64,000 bases of DNA from an uncultured Bacteroidota bacterium (GTDB lineage Bacteria > Bacteroidota > Bacteroidia > Chitinophagales > Chitinophagaceae): the NCBI GenBank assembly GCA_903887415.1, contig CAISPO010000012.1, positions 62,001 to 126,000 of the forward strand. The letters run 5' to 3'. The notes under the pieces are model-generated. The model did not search any database and was not told the DNA's origin. It saw only the letters and a list, made by a program, of their open reading frames with translations. Below are positions 8,752 through 16,641 of this stretch, piece after piece. The position numbers were made by a program, and so were the translations under genes. Position 1 is the first letter of the stretch. Every line of letters starts with the position of its first letter.

Positions 8752-8849
8752 TCTATTTCTACATCGAGCGCCCGCATGTCCAAAAAATGGGTGATAAATT
8801 AAGCAGGAAAGACATGCACGATGAAGTGGCGAATATGGAATCGGAATAA
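8752..8849 (+). pseudogene. Relic of a second acyltransferase 3' end
   Basis: These 98 bases match the last ~105 bases of the acyltransferase gene (about 8473-8583) base for base over most of their length: TTCTACATCGAGCGCCC matches TTCTACATAGAGCGCCC, and GAATATGGAATCGGAATAA matches its end. Small deletions put the frame out near 8775 and 8792. It is the remains of a tandem copy. The 168 bp between gene and relic hold a TCCCGA hairpin (8723-8741) and nothing else that I see. Confidence 0.75.
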
Positions 8850-8862
8850 TATTGTTGCATTA

Positions 8863-9807
8863 ATGCGAAGAATCATGAAGGAGGACGAATTTTCTAAAAG
8901 ATATAGGTTGGTGGCTTCCACGTTAGCTGGATATGTGCTACTGCCCTTAAAGCGAAAATGTAGATTTTGTCAGTTAGATGAAACAAATACTACTTTTATT
9001 AGATGGGCACATCTGATTTCAGAAACGTTGGGGGAAAACAATTCAATAAGCTATGAGGAGTGTGATAGATGCAATACGCTCTTTAGTAAGTACGAAGCTC
9101 ATTTATCTAAATATTTTCTTCCAAATTTGACTATGGTAGGGGTTAAAGGCAAAAGACGGGTCCCAATTTTTCAATCTCGTACCGAAAATAATGAGGAAAC
9201 TGGAACGATAGTTAAATTTGACAGCAGTACCCAACATAGGCAAATTTTCGCTAGCAAGCCAAGCGATTTACTAATAAATGAAGAAAATAAAACCGGAGCA
9301 ATAACCTTTAGAAAATCAAATTACAGGCCCATTTATATTTACAAAGCTCTTGTAAAATACGGTCTGTCATTAATGCCTAACGGCAAAATATCTGACTACA
9401 AGAATGTCTATAGTTGGCTTATCAAGGATGAAGGAAAAATAGTATTGCTTCCGTCTGTAATATCCAGGACTTTAACCAACAAGAGATTTGAGACGCCCTA
9501 TGCCCTTCTATTTGAGGCTATTCCAGAGATGATTGAAGATGAGTATTTTACCCCGCGACATGTTTTAATAGTGTGTTTTGCAAACCTTGTTTTACAAGTT
9601 ACTTTGCCAGTTCCTCAAAGCATTGACATAAATGACGTATTAAAAAAGACTGCCAAAGTACCTATCTATCCGTATGTAAATTCTGATGAAATTGCAGGCA
9701 ATTCATTCGGTTATGAAACATTAGACTTCTCCAGCAGCGACAGTGTTAATAGTGATCAAAAGATGTTCATTAAATTTGATACATATAAAAGGAACGCGGT
9801 TGATTAA
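8863..9807 (+). CDS. HNH-like zinc-motif protein, unknown function, AT-rich
   Basis: I do not recognise the full protein. Near its N-terminus CRFC, then WAHLISETLG, then EECDRCNTLFSKYEAHLSKYF has the spacing C-x2-C...H...C-x2-C of HNH_5-like endonuclease domains found in accessory and defence genes (CIFC...AH-x-IP-x-xLG...CD-x-CN). The remaining ~250 residues show no motif I know. The longest frame starts at 8821, inside the acyltransferase relic; ATGs at 8863 and 8875 are more likely. Codons are visibly richer in A/T than in the neighbours and the gene lies between a relic and repeats, which suggests recent transfer. Nuclease activity is inferred from the motif only. Confidence 0.55.
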   Translation: MRRIMKEDEFSKRYRLVASTLAGYVLLPLKRKCRFCQLDETNTTFIRWAHLISETLGENNSISYEECDRCNTLFSKYEAHLSKYFLPNLTMVGVKGKRRVPIFQSRTENNEETGTIVKFDSSTQHRQIFASKPSDLLINEENKTGAITFRKSNYRPIYIYKALVKYGLSLMPNGKISDYKNVYSWLIKDEGKIVLLPSVISRTLTNKRFETPYALLFEAIPEMIEDEYFTPRHVLIVCFANLVLQVTLPVPQSIDINDVLKKTAKVPIYPYVNSDEIAGNSFGYETLDFSSSDSVNSDQKMFIKFDTYKRNAVD

Positions 9808-9925
9808 ACTGATATGCCACACTTGCGTGGGTTTGTGAATGAGACTGAATATTGAAAATTTAATTAAGATCATTGGTTTTAAGTAATTATTAGTTACTTC
9901 AGTAGGTTAAACCATCAAAAAAATA

Positions 9926-10381
9926 GTGTTGATAACAATAGAATTTTTAAAGAAAATTGCGATAGCGATAGGTGATCCCTTCAATGTACTTTTAGCCGAC
10001 GTAGAGCTTGCCGAGGCGCTCATAGACGAAAATGATTTCTCCAAGCGCAATTATATTCGAACATATTTTGCTTTTGTAGAGGGGTCTATTTTTATTATGA
10101 AACAAGTTTGTTTTGAGTTTGGTAAATTATTTAACTCGTTAAGTGTCGAGGATGCCGCACTTTTAAGAGATTGTACTTTTGAAGTAAATGATAAAGGAAT
10201 TGCTTTTGAGCAAGTAAAATACATAAAACTTCAAGACAACGTTAAATATCTTGTCAATGTCTCTAATAAAATATTAGGCTTAAATCAGGTATTGGATACT
10301 AAGTGTCCTGAGCACTGGTGGGATACCGCTACCCCAGTTGCGCGTAGTGTACCAAAAAGAAAACGCGATCGTTGGGCGTAG
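9926..10381 (+). CDS. Hypothetical protein, probably 3'-truncated by a repeat
   Basis: This A/T-rich frame encodes about 151 residues. No ATG is available at the 5' end; GTG 9926 or TTG 9929 must serve. The text RTYFAFVEGSIFIMKQVCFE...LKDN-like helices reminds me of a family of small helical accessory proteins whose C-terminus ends in R-N-R-I-T-H-P-K. Here the protein reads KRKRDR and then runs into a repeat (10371-10423) that supplies its last codons and stop. So the gene looks cut at that motif. It is the second gene of the AT-rich insert, 118 bp after the HNH-like gene, and could be its partner or only its neighbour. Confidence 0.45.
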   Translation: MLITIEFLKKIAIAIGDPFNVLLADVELAEALIDENDFSKRNYIRTYFAFVEGSIFIMKQVCFEFGKLFNSLSVEDAALLRDCTFEVNDKGIAFEQVKYIKLQDNVKYLVNVSNKILGLNQVLDTKCPEHWWDTATPVARSVPKRKRDRWA

Positions 10382-10423
10382 GCTGTGCCTACGTCCTCGT
10401 GGATGCCAGTCTCTGACTGGCGA
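10371..10423. repeat. Direct repeat, copy 1 (GTTGGGC...GACTGGCGA)
   Basis: About 53 bp, matching copy 2 at 10667-10717 except for a 2-bp insertion. It contains GCCAGTC-TCT-GACTGGC, a perfect 7-bp hairpin, and AGGC-TGT-GCCT. It supplies the stop codon of the preceding gene. Confidence 0.8.
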
Positions 10424-10554
10424 AAAAAGATATAAACACCTTGCAACTACCCTACAGCAGACAACACACCCTCAATCCTTATTCCAAGCCCAATCAAGCC
10501 GCACGCTTTGCTGCGGGGCCAAATTGTATTCCCCACAATAACAGAGTAGAGCTA

Positions 10555-10634
10555 TTTTTTTTCCGGCGGAGCCTTTGGAAAAAAATCGCCTTTTCTTTTG
10601 TTACTTTTCTTTTGGCGAAGCAAAAGAAAAGTAA
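10555..10634. repeat. Two perfect inverted repeats between the direct repeats
   Basis: TTTTTTTCC pairs with GGAAAAAAA (arms about 10556-10564 and 10577-10585), and TTACTTTTCTTTT (10601-10613) pairs perfectly with AAAAGAAAAGTAA (10622-10634) around GGCGAAGC. Both lie between the two direct repeats. The second is of a kind common in Bacteroidota intergenic DNA (from memory). Confidence 0.7.
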
Positions 10635-10666
10635 GGTAACGCTGAGCAGGCAACAAACGTCCCCTC

Positions 10667-10717
10667 GTTGGGCAGGCTGTGCCTACGTCCTCGTGGATGC
10701 CAGTCTCTGACTGGCGA
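10667..10717. repeat. Direct repeat, copy 2
   Basis: Matches copy 1 (10371-10423). Here the flanks extend the hairpin: TCCTC before and GAGGA after enclose the GCCAGTC/GACTGGC stem. Confidence 0.8.
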
Positions 10718-10723
10718 GGATGG

Positions 10724-11040
10724 CTGCGTGATACCTACCGCTCACGGTCGAATAAAGCTTCCGCTGTTGGCAGGATTCAGACAATTTGACAAGATATCCA
10801 CAAAATAGTGATCGTTTCATTTTTCCTTCAGACCTTTATGCCCGAAAACTCAAAATCGCTATGAAATTAGAAACGGCTGTAAAGTAAAGTCAGGATTATC
10901 TAATCAGGGTGTCAATACATTTCAGTACGAGACGCCAGTAGGGGAAATCCCTTGCGGTTGCCCAGCAAATGATAGGCGCTATAACCCGGTGATAAAAGCG
11001 AAGAGCATAGTCGGGGCCTGTGATACAAATGCGATACGTT
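10724..11040. other. Unassigned intergenic stretch
   Basis: I see no gene with a start codon here. One frame on the plus strand is open for about 76 codons (about 10812-11043) and reads YETPVGEIPCGC...AKSIVGACDTNAI at its end, but has no start. It contains no tRNA, RNase P, tmRNA or SRP signature that I recognise. Confidence 0.4.
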
Positions 11041-11146
11041 TGTGACATTTTTCAAAAACTTCCTGATTGATAACCAACAAAATAATTTCCGCTATCCACA
11101 AAACTTTTTTTCTATAGAAAATGTGATATTTCAAAAAAACAGCTTG

Positions 11147-11174
11147 GTAGAGACGGCATGCCTGCCGTCTCTAA
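11147..11174. repeat. GAGACG hairpin repeat, copy 1
   Basis: TAGAGACGGCA (11148-11158) pairs perfectly with TGCCGTCTCTA (11163-11173) around TGCC. Related hairpins occur at 57663-57690 and 58843-58873. Confidence 0.75.
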
Positions 11175-11229
11175 ACAACACAAACACAACATCAAACCGG
11201 AAGAAAACCGGAAATTTCTCGTGTAAAAG

Positions 11230-11371
11230 TGAGCAAGAAGTGAGCAAGAAGTGAGCAATTTTTGAGCAACTTGTCATTCTGAGCGTAGCCGAAGAATGTG
11301 GATATCTTCAGCTGGTTTACTGATTATCAATAGTAAGGTGAGCAATAAAGATTTTTTAGAAAAATGAGCAA
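11230..11371. promoter_or_regulatory. Array of six TGAGCAA sites upstream of pyrG
   Basis: TGAGCAA occurs at 11230, 11241, 11252 and 11263, exactly 11 bp apart, and again at 11339 and 11365. An 11-bp period puts all four on one face of the helix, as in phased protein-binding sites. The array lies 100-250 bp upstream of the pyrG promoter box. It could also be a simple tandem duplication; the first three copies share the 11-bp unit GTGAGCAAGAA. Confidence 0.45.
11271..11298. repeat. Dispersed intergenic repeat (TCATTCTGAGCGTAGCCGAA)
   Basis: One of three copies in the window, the others being at 2451-2474 and 53611-53638. The word is widespread in Bacteroidota and other genomes (from memory). 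It lies between the fourth and fifth TGAGCAA sites. Confidence 0.7.
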
Positions 11372-11471
11372 TTCTTCGCTATACCAGGCTTAATTCAATT
11401 TCTGTAAATCCGGTTGCTATGCTTTCAGAAAAATCCTTTAATCAGGAAAATCTAGGTTCAGACATTTTTTG

Positions 11472-11479
11472 TATCTTTG
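11472..11479 (+). promoter_or_regulatory. pyrG promoter -7 box
   Basis: TATCTTTG fits the Bacteroidota TAnnTTTG -7 box exactly. It lies 77 bp upstream of the pyrG ATG. No clean TTTG is found 19-21 bp before it, so the upstream element is weak or degenerate and an activator may be needed. Confidence 0.55.
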
Positions 11480-11543
11480 TGTGACCGCAACAGTTTCCTC
11501 TTTCATTTATTCAGAATTCACAGGGCTGCGCACCGGTCTTTAA

Positions 11544-13205
<1,662 letters not shown>

Positions 13206-13424
13206 TGAAAGGTTGCGTGAAGGGGTTTCTCGCAAAGTCGCAATCCCGATAGCGATCGGGACGCAATTCACTCATTTTGTGTTTAAGGCCGCCAAACGCG
13301 TGTGATTTATTATAAGGCCTTATTTATAGTAATTTTGCTGCCTTTAAAACAGACCTCGGGAAACTGCGCCTCTGCGCCTTTGCGAGAGGCATCCTTTTCG
13401 AGAGGTATTCTTAAGCAGGAAAAA
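13206..13424. repeat. Convergent gap with intergenic repeats
   Basis: Contains the hairpin TCCCGAT-AGCG-ATCGGGA (13244-13261), the word CTCATTTTGTGTTTAAGGCC (shared with 15596-15615) and the word TGCGCCTCTGCGCCTTTGCG (13366-13385). It lies between the ends of pyrG and the rhodanese gene. Confidence 0.55.
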
Positions 13425-13721
13425 TCATTGCTCAGAGCGCTTCCATGCGCTCACCCCGCCGGAAAGATTATAGAGGCGGTGCAGGCCAAAGGTTTCCAGG
13501 CGTTGTATGGCAAGTACACTGCGTATGCCTTTCTCGCAATACATTACTACATCTATATCTTTAGGTATTTCATTGAGGCTGGCAATAAGGGATCCCATAG
13601 GGATGTGGACGCCACCAAAATTATATGCTTCCCGTTCCCAATCCTCTCTAATATCCACTAGAAGGAATTCTCTTCCTTCCTCGATCCATTGTCTTAGTTC
13701 GGTGGCTGTTACTTGGTTCAT
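13425..13721 (-). CDS. Single-domain rhodanese-like protein
   Basis: This is a 98-residue rhodanese domain, a carrier or transferase of sulfane sulfur. The active loop is CEKGIRS with the catalytic Cys62, preceded by LLVDIREDWE and HIPMGSLI, and followed by GLHRLYNLSGGVSAWK, all standard. There is no signal peptide, so it is cytoplasmic. It is alone between pyrG (convergent) and obg (same strand, 87 bp upstream), so the physiological acceptor is not evident. The ATG at 13721 gives a family-like N-terminus. Confidence 0.93.
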   Translation of the reverse strand: MNQVTATELRQWIEEGREFLLVDIREDWEREAYNFGGVHIPMGSLIASLNEIPKDIDVVMYCEKGIRSVLAIQRLETFGLHRLYNLSGGVSAWKRSEQ

Positions 13722-13808
13722 CCCAAACGGTGTTACAATAATTATCTTACTGTCTGGTTGCTAAGTTAATAAATATACCTCAATTTGAGATAGAAAATAT
13801 TAAACCAA

Positions 13809-14810
13809 TTAAGTGAGGGGTTTAGTTAACGCATTCCAAAGCACATCTTTCAGCTCCACCAGGCCCTGGTTGGCATAAGAAGCGATAAAAACGTGCGGAA
13901 TGTCTTTGGGTAAGGTTTCAGCAATGGCATGTTTCAATTCATCATCAAGCATGTCGCTTTTACTGATGGCAATAACTATTTGTTTGTCCAGCAGTTCAGG
14001 GTTGTATTGCTCCAGTTCATTAATAAGTATATCAAACTCCCTGGCATGGTCGCTGCTGTCGGCAGGAATAACGAACAGTAAAACTGAATTTCGTTCTATA
14101 TGCCTGAGGAAGCGGTGACCGAGGCCTTTGCCTTCGGCCGCGCCCTCTATGATGCCCGGCAGGTCGGCCATGCAGAACGACTTGTTATCGCGATAGGATA
14201 CAATGCCGAGCTGTGGGGTAAGGGTAGTAAATGCATAGTCGGCTATCTTGGGCTTTGCAGCGCTAAGCACGGAGAGCAATGTTGATTTACCTGCATTGGG
14301 AAAGCCTACGAGGCCCACATCTGCCAGTATCTTCAGCTCCAGCACCTTCCAGCCTTCGTGGCCCATTTCTCCGGGCTGCGCGTGGTCAGGCGCCTGGTTG
14401 GTAGGTGTTGCGAAGTTGGCATTGCCCAGTCCGCCGCGGCCGCCGCGCACCCATATTGCCTGCTGCCCGTCCTCAAGTATTTCTACTTCGGTCTCGCCGG
14501 TTTCTTCGTCTTTGGCCACAGTGCCAAGGGGCACTTCAAGTATAATGTCCGCACCATCGTGGCCGGAGGAATTATTTTTCATTCCGTTCTGGCCATCTTT
14601 CGCGAGTACATTCTTGTAATAGCGCATGTGCAGCAATGTCCATAGCTGCGCATTACCCTTGAGGATGATGTGGCCACCGCGACCACCATTGCCGCCATCA
14701 GGCCCGGCCATAGAGTCGAATTTATTCCGCTCAAAATGTGATGCACCTGCTCCTCCCTTACCGGAACGGCAAAAGATGCGGATGTGATCAACAAAATTTC
14801 CTTTCTCCAC
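13809..14810 (-). CDS. obg: Obg family GTPase (CgtA)
   Basis: Obg is an essential GTPase linked to 50S ribosome assembly and stress signals. The glycine-rich Obg fold occupies residues 1-160 ([25 protein letters not shown]), then the G domain with GFPNAGKST at 169-177, DLPGIIEGA as G3 and SKSD as G4. The length (333 aa) fits the form without a C-terminal extension. The only sensible start is GTG at 14810, whose G is also the last base of the adk stop (TAGTG), so the two genes are probably translationally coupled. Confidence 0.96.
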   Translation of the reverse strand: MEKGNFVDHIRIFCRSGKGGAGASHFERNKFDSMAGPDGGNGGRGGHIILKGNAQLWTLLHMRYYKNVLAKDGQNGMKNNSSGHDGADIILEVPLGTVAKDEETGETEVEILEDGQQAIWVRGGRGGLGNANFATPTNQAPDHAQPGEMGHEGWKVLELKILADVGLVGFPNAGKSTLLSVLSAAKPKIADYAFTTLTPQLGIVSYRDNKSFCMADLPGIIEGAAEGKGLGHRFLRHIERNSVLLFVIPADSSDHAREFDILINELEQYNPELLDKQIVIAISKSDMLDDELKHAIAETLPKDIPHVFIASYANQGLVELKDVLWNALTKPLT

Positions 14811-15394
14811 TATGTTACGGGTAAGAGATACTTGTTTATGTGCCTGGTGAGTATCTTAAAAGTTTCTGGTATCGTGTGATCTCCTGTTATATGCTCCAGC
14901 TTGCCCTGTGCGTTATAGTAGTCAGCAACAGGCTGTGTCTTTGAGTGATATTCCTTGATGCGCTTTGCGATGACTTCTTCAGTATCATCACTGCGACCTG
15001 ATGTGGCGCCGCGACCCACGAGCCGCTTCACTAATTCGGGTTCGGGCACCTCAAGTGCAAGCACAAGGTGTATCTGTGTTTGCTTAAATTCAAGGAGTTT
15101 ATCCAGCGCTTCAGCCTGTGGGCGTGTGCGGGGGAACCCATCAAAAATGAATCCGCGTGCATCAGGGTTGTCGTCTATCATGCCGCTGATCATGCCTATC
15201 ACTACTTCATCAGGTACCAGTAATCCCTGGTCCATGTATTTTTTTGCTTCGGTGCCAAGCGGTGTATGTCTGCTTACTTCATTACGCAAAAGATCTCCCG
15301 TGGAAATGTGCTGCAGGTGATAGGTAGCCAAAATATTTTCGGATTGTGTGCCTTTGCCACTTCCCGGAGGGCCGAATAACACTAAGTTGAACAT
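14810..15394 (-). CDS. adk: Adenylate kinase, short-lid form
   Basis: Adenylate kinase (194 aa) balances ATP, ADP and AMP in the cytoplasm. It has the P-loop GPPGSGKGT at 8-16, [10 protein letters not shown] for the AMP site, and the conserved FDGFPRT. The lid is the short form ([14 protein letters not shown]) without the zinc cysteines. The start is the ATG at 15394 ([11 protein letters not shown]); an upstream in-frame TTG/GTG extension is not family-like. Its stop overlaps the obg GTG start by one base. A TATTTTTG promoter box lies 24 bp upstream. Confidence 0.97.
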   Translation of the reverse strand: MFNLVLFGPPGSGKGTQSENILATYHLQHISTGDLLRNEVSRHTPLGTEAKKYMDQGLLVPDEVVIGMISGMIDDNPDARGFIFDGFPRTRPQAEALDKLLEFKQTQIHLVLALEVPEPELVKRLVGRGATSGRSDDTEEVIAKRIKEYHSKTQPVADYYNAQGKLEHITGDHTIPETFKILTRHINKYLLPVT

Positions 15395-15417
15395 GAACTC
15401 ATTAATTAGTTGATGCA

Positions 15418-15447
15418 CAAAAATAACCATACTTGGGAAATAGCAAG
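15418..15447 (-). promoter_or_regulatory. Promoter of adk-obg
   Basis: On the minus strand CTTG (15447-15444) and TATTTTTG (15425-15418) are 18 bp apart, close to the TTTG-N19/20-TAnnTTTG consensus. The -7 box lies 24 bp before the adk ATG. Confidence 0.6.
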
Positions 15448-15539
15448 CATTTATTTAATGAAGTTGTAAACCGGAGGTGATTTGGTTACTGTGTTGTTAA
15501 TTCTTTTGAAATTAAAACGGTACGAAAAGTGTTTCGCCA

Positions 15540-15630
15540 AAAACCTCTTCCAAAGGCGCAAGGCCTGCCTGCCGGTACGTGGGCTCGCTATTCCCTCATT
15601 TTGTATTTAAGACCCCAAGCGCGAGCGTTA
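15540..15630. repeat. Intergenic repeat upstream of adk
   Basis: Holds CTCATTTTGTATTTAAGACC, shared with 13274-13293 (CTCATTTTGTGTTTAAGGCC), followed in both places by a CAAGCGCG/CAAACGCG word. The remaining bases to the next gene show nothing recognisable. Confidence 0.45.
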
Positions 15631-15660
15631 TATCCGCCTAATCACTTCACCTGCGCACAC

Positions 15661-16248
15661 TTATTTTCCCAGTAGTAATTGTTTTACACTTTCGTCTGCA
15701 ACTTTAAATGTGCCGGGAGTGATATCATCCAAAGTTATTTTTCCAATGGAGTAGCGGATAAGCCGTAACGTGGGGAAGCCGATCGTAGCAGTCATTTTCC
15801 TCACTTGCCTGTTCTTGCCTTCTGTAAGTGTAAGTGTGATCCATGACGTGGAAATATTTTTTCGGTAACGAATGGGCGGCTCGCGATTGGCAACAACGGG
15901 TTCAGGTGTTAATATTTTTGCGGCTGCTTTTTTCGTCTTGTACTTTTTTCCATCAACACTAATCGTTACTCCTTGCTGCAACTGATGAATTGCAGCATCA
16001 GTTATTGCGCCTTCTACTTGTACCCAATAAGTGCGCGGATGAGCAAATGATGGATCGAGCAATTGATGTGTGAGTACCTTGTCATCAGTGAGCAACAGCA
16101 ATCCTTCGCTATCATAATCGAGCCGACCAACAGAATAAATATTTTTAGAAATGCCCGGAAAAAAATCAGCCAATGTTTTTTTATCACCTTCAGCAGAAAA
16201 TTGCGAAAGCACATGATAAGGCTTGTGAAAGAAATAATACTGTGGCAT
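15661..16248 (-). CDS. rluE: RluE-like rRNA pseudouridine synthase
   Basis: This 195-residue enzyme of the RsuA/RluB/E/F family isomerises a uridine in ribosomal RNA. The catalytic Asp44 is in SVGRLDYDSEGLLLLT, and GKNRQVRKM is the second family motif. It lacks the N-terminal S4 domain, as RluE does, so U2457 of 23S rRNA is the likely but unproven target. The start is the ATG at 16248 (MPQYYFFHKPYHVLSQF, a normal first strand); a longer frame to 16362 would run through a terminator hairpin. Confidence 0.85.
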   Translation of the reverse strand: MPQYYFFHKPYHVLSQFSAEGDKKTLADFFPGISKNIYSVGRLDYDSEGLLLLTDDKVLTHQLLDPSFAHPRTYWVQVEGAITDAAIHQLQQGVTISVDGKKYKTKKAAAKILTPEPVVANREPPIRYRKNISTSWITLTLTEGKNRQVRKMTATIGFPTLRLIRYSIGKITLDDITPGTFKVADESVKQLLLGK

Positions 16249-16301
16249 AAAAATAATCACGCGGCTTGAAACATGCGCCAGTAAAGGCTTACAGCAGGTA
16301 C

Positions 16302-16337
16302 AAAAAAAAGTCCGGCGAGGTTGTGGGCTGCCGGACT
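16302..16337 (-). terminator. Strong rho-independent terminator; possible small RNA end
   Basis: On the minus strand AGTCCGGC (16337-16330) pairs perfectly with GCCGGACT (16316-16309) and a run of eight T follows (16309-16302). The nearest gene it could end, the BatB-BatC fusion, stops about 300 bp upstream. A TAATATTG box at about 16378-16385 on the same strand could start a short transcript of about 70 nt. Either a long 3' UTR or a small RNA is possible. Confidence 0.65.
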
Positions 16338-16454
16338 CTATAAAGGATGGGTTAGTAAGCACAATCCTTACACAATATTAAAAAGAATTTCTTCTACTAA
16401 GAAAAATATTTTCATTTTTTTTTAGAATGTTGAAAAGATGTTGACAACTCCGCA

Positions 16455-16636
16455 TAGTCATAAGTCGTGAGTCGTAAGTCAGCGAGTTGGAAGAAGAATG
16501 TTGATAAATAAGTAGAACCTTGAGTAGTCGTAAGTCAGCGCGCTACTCGGGTATCATGTTGTAAGTACAAGTTAAAGCGAGTATATAGTTACCGAAAAGA
16601 ATAGCAATCGTTTTTGACTCGGGGACTTACGACTAA
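16455..16636. repeat. GTCGTGAGTCGTAAGTC repeats
   Basis: AAGTCGTGAGTCGTAAGTCA (about 16462-16481), TAGTCGTAAGTCAGCG (about 16525-16540) and the inverted GACTTACGAC (about 16624-16633) recur in this gap. A related block lies at 19672-19712 on the other side of the next two genes. Confidence 0.65.
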
Positions 16637-16641
16637 AAGAA

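Noticed and set aside
10338-10710. Small plus-strand frames over the direct-repeat region
   Set aside because: They run through hairpins and repeats, have no motif and no composition like genes.
10724-11040. tRNA, tmRNA, RNase P or SRP RNA gene
   Set aside because: No clover-leaf arms, no CCA end, no conserved core of the other RNAs was found in this or other spacers.
11042-11254. 70-codon frame upstream of pyrG
   Set aside because: It starts with a TTG-like codon, crosses a hairpin repeat and part of the TGAGCAA array, and encodes low-complexity sequence.
11230-11371. CRISPR array
   Set aside because: The repeated unit is only 7-11 bp, has no spacer of constant length around 30 bp, and no cas gene is in the window.
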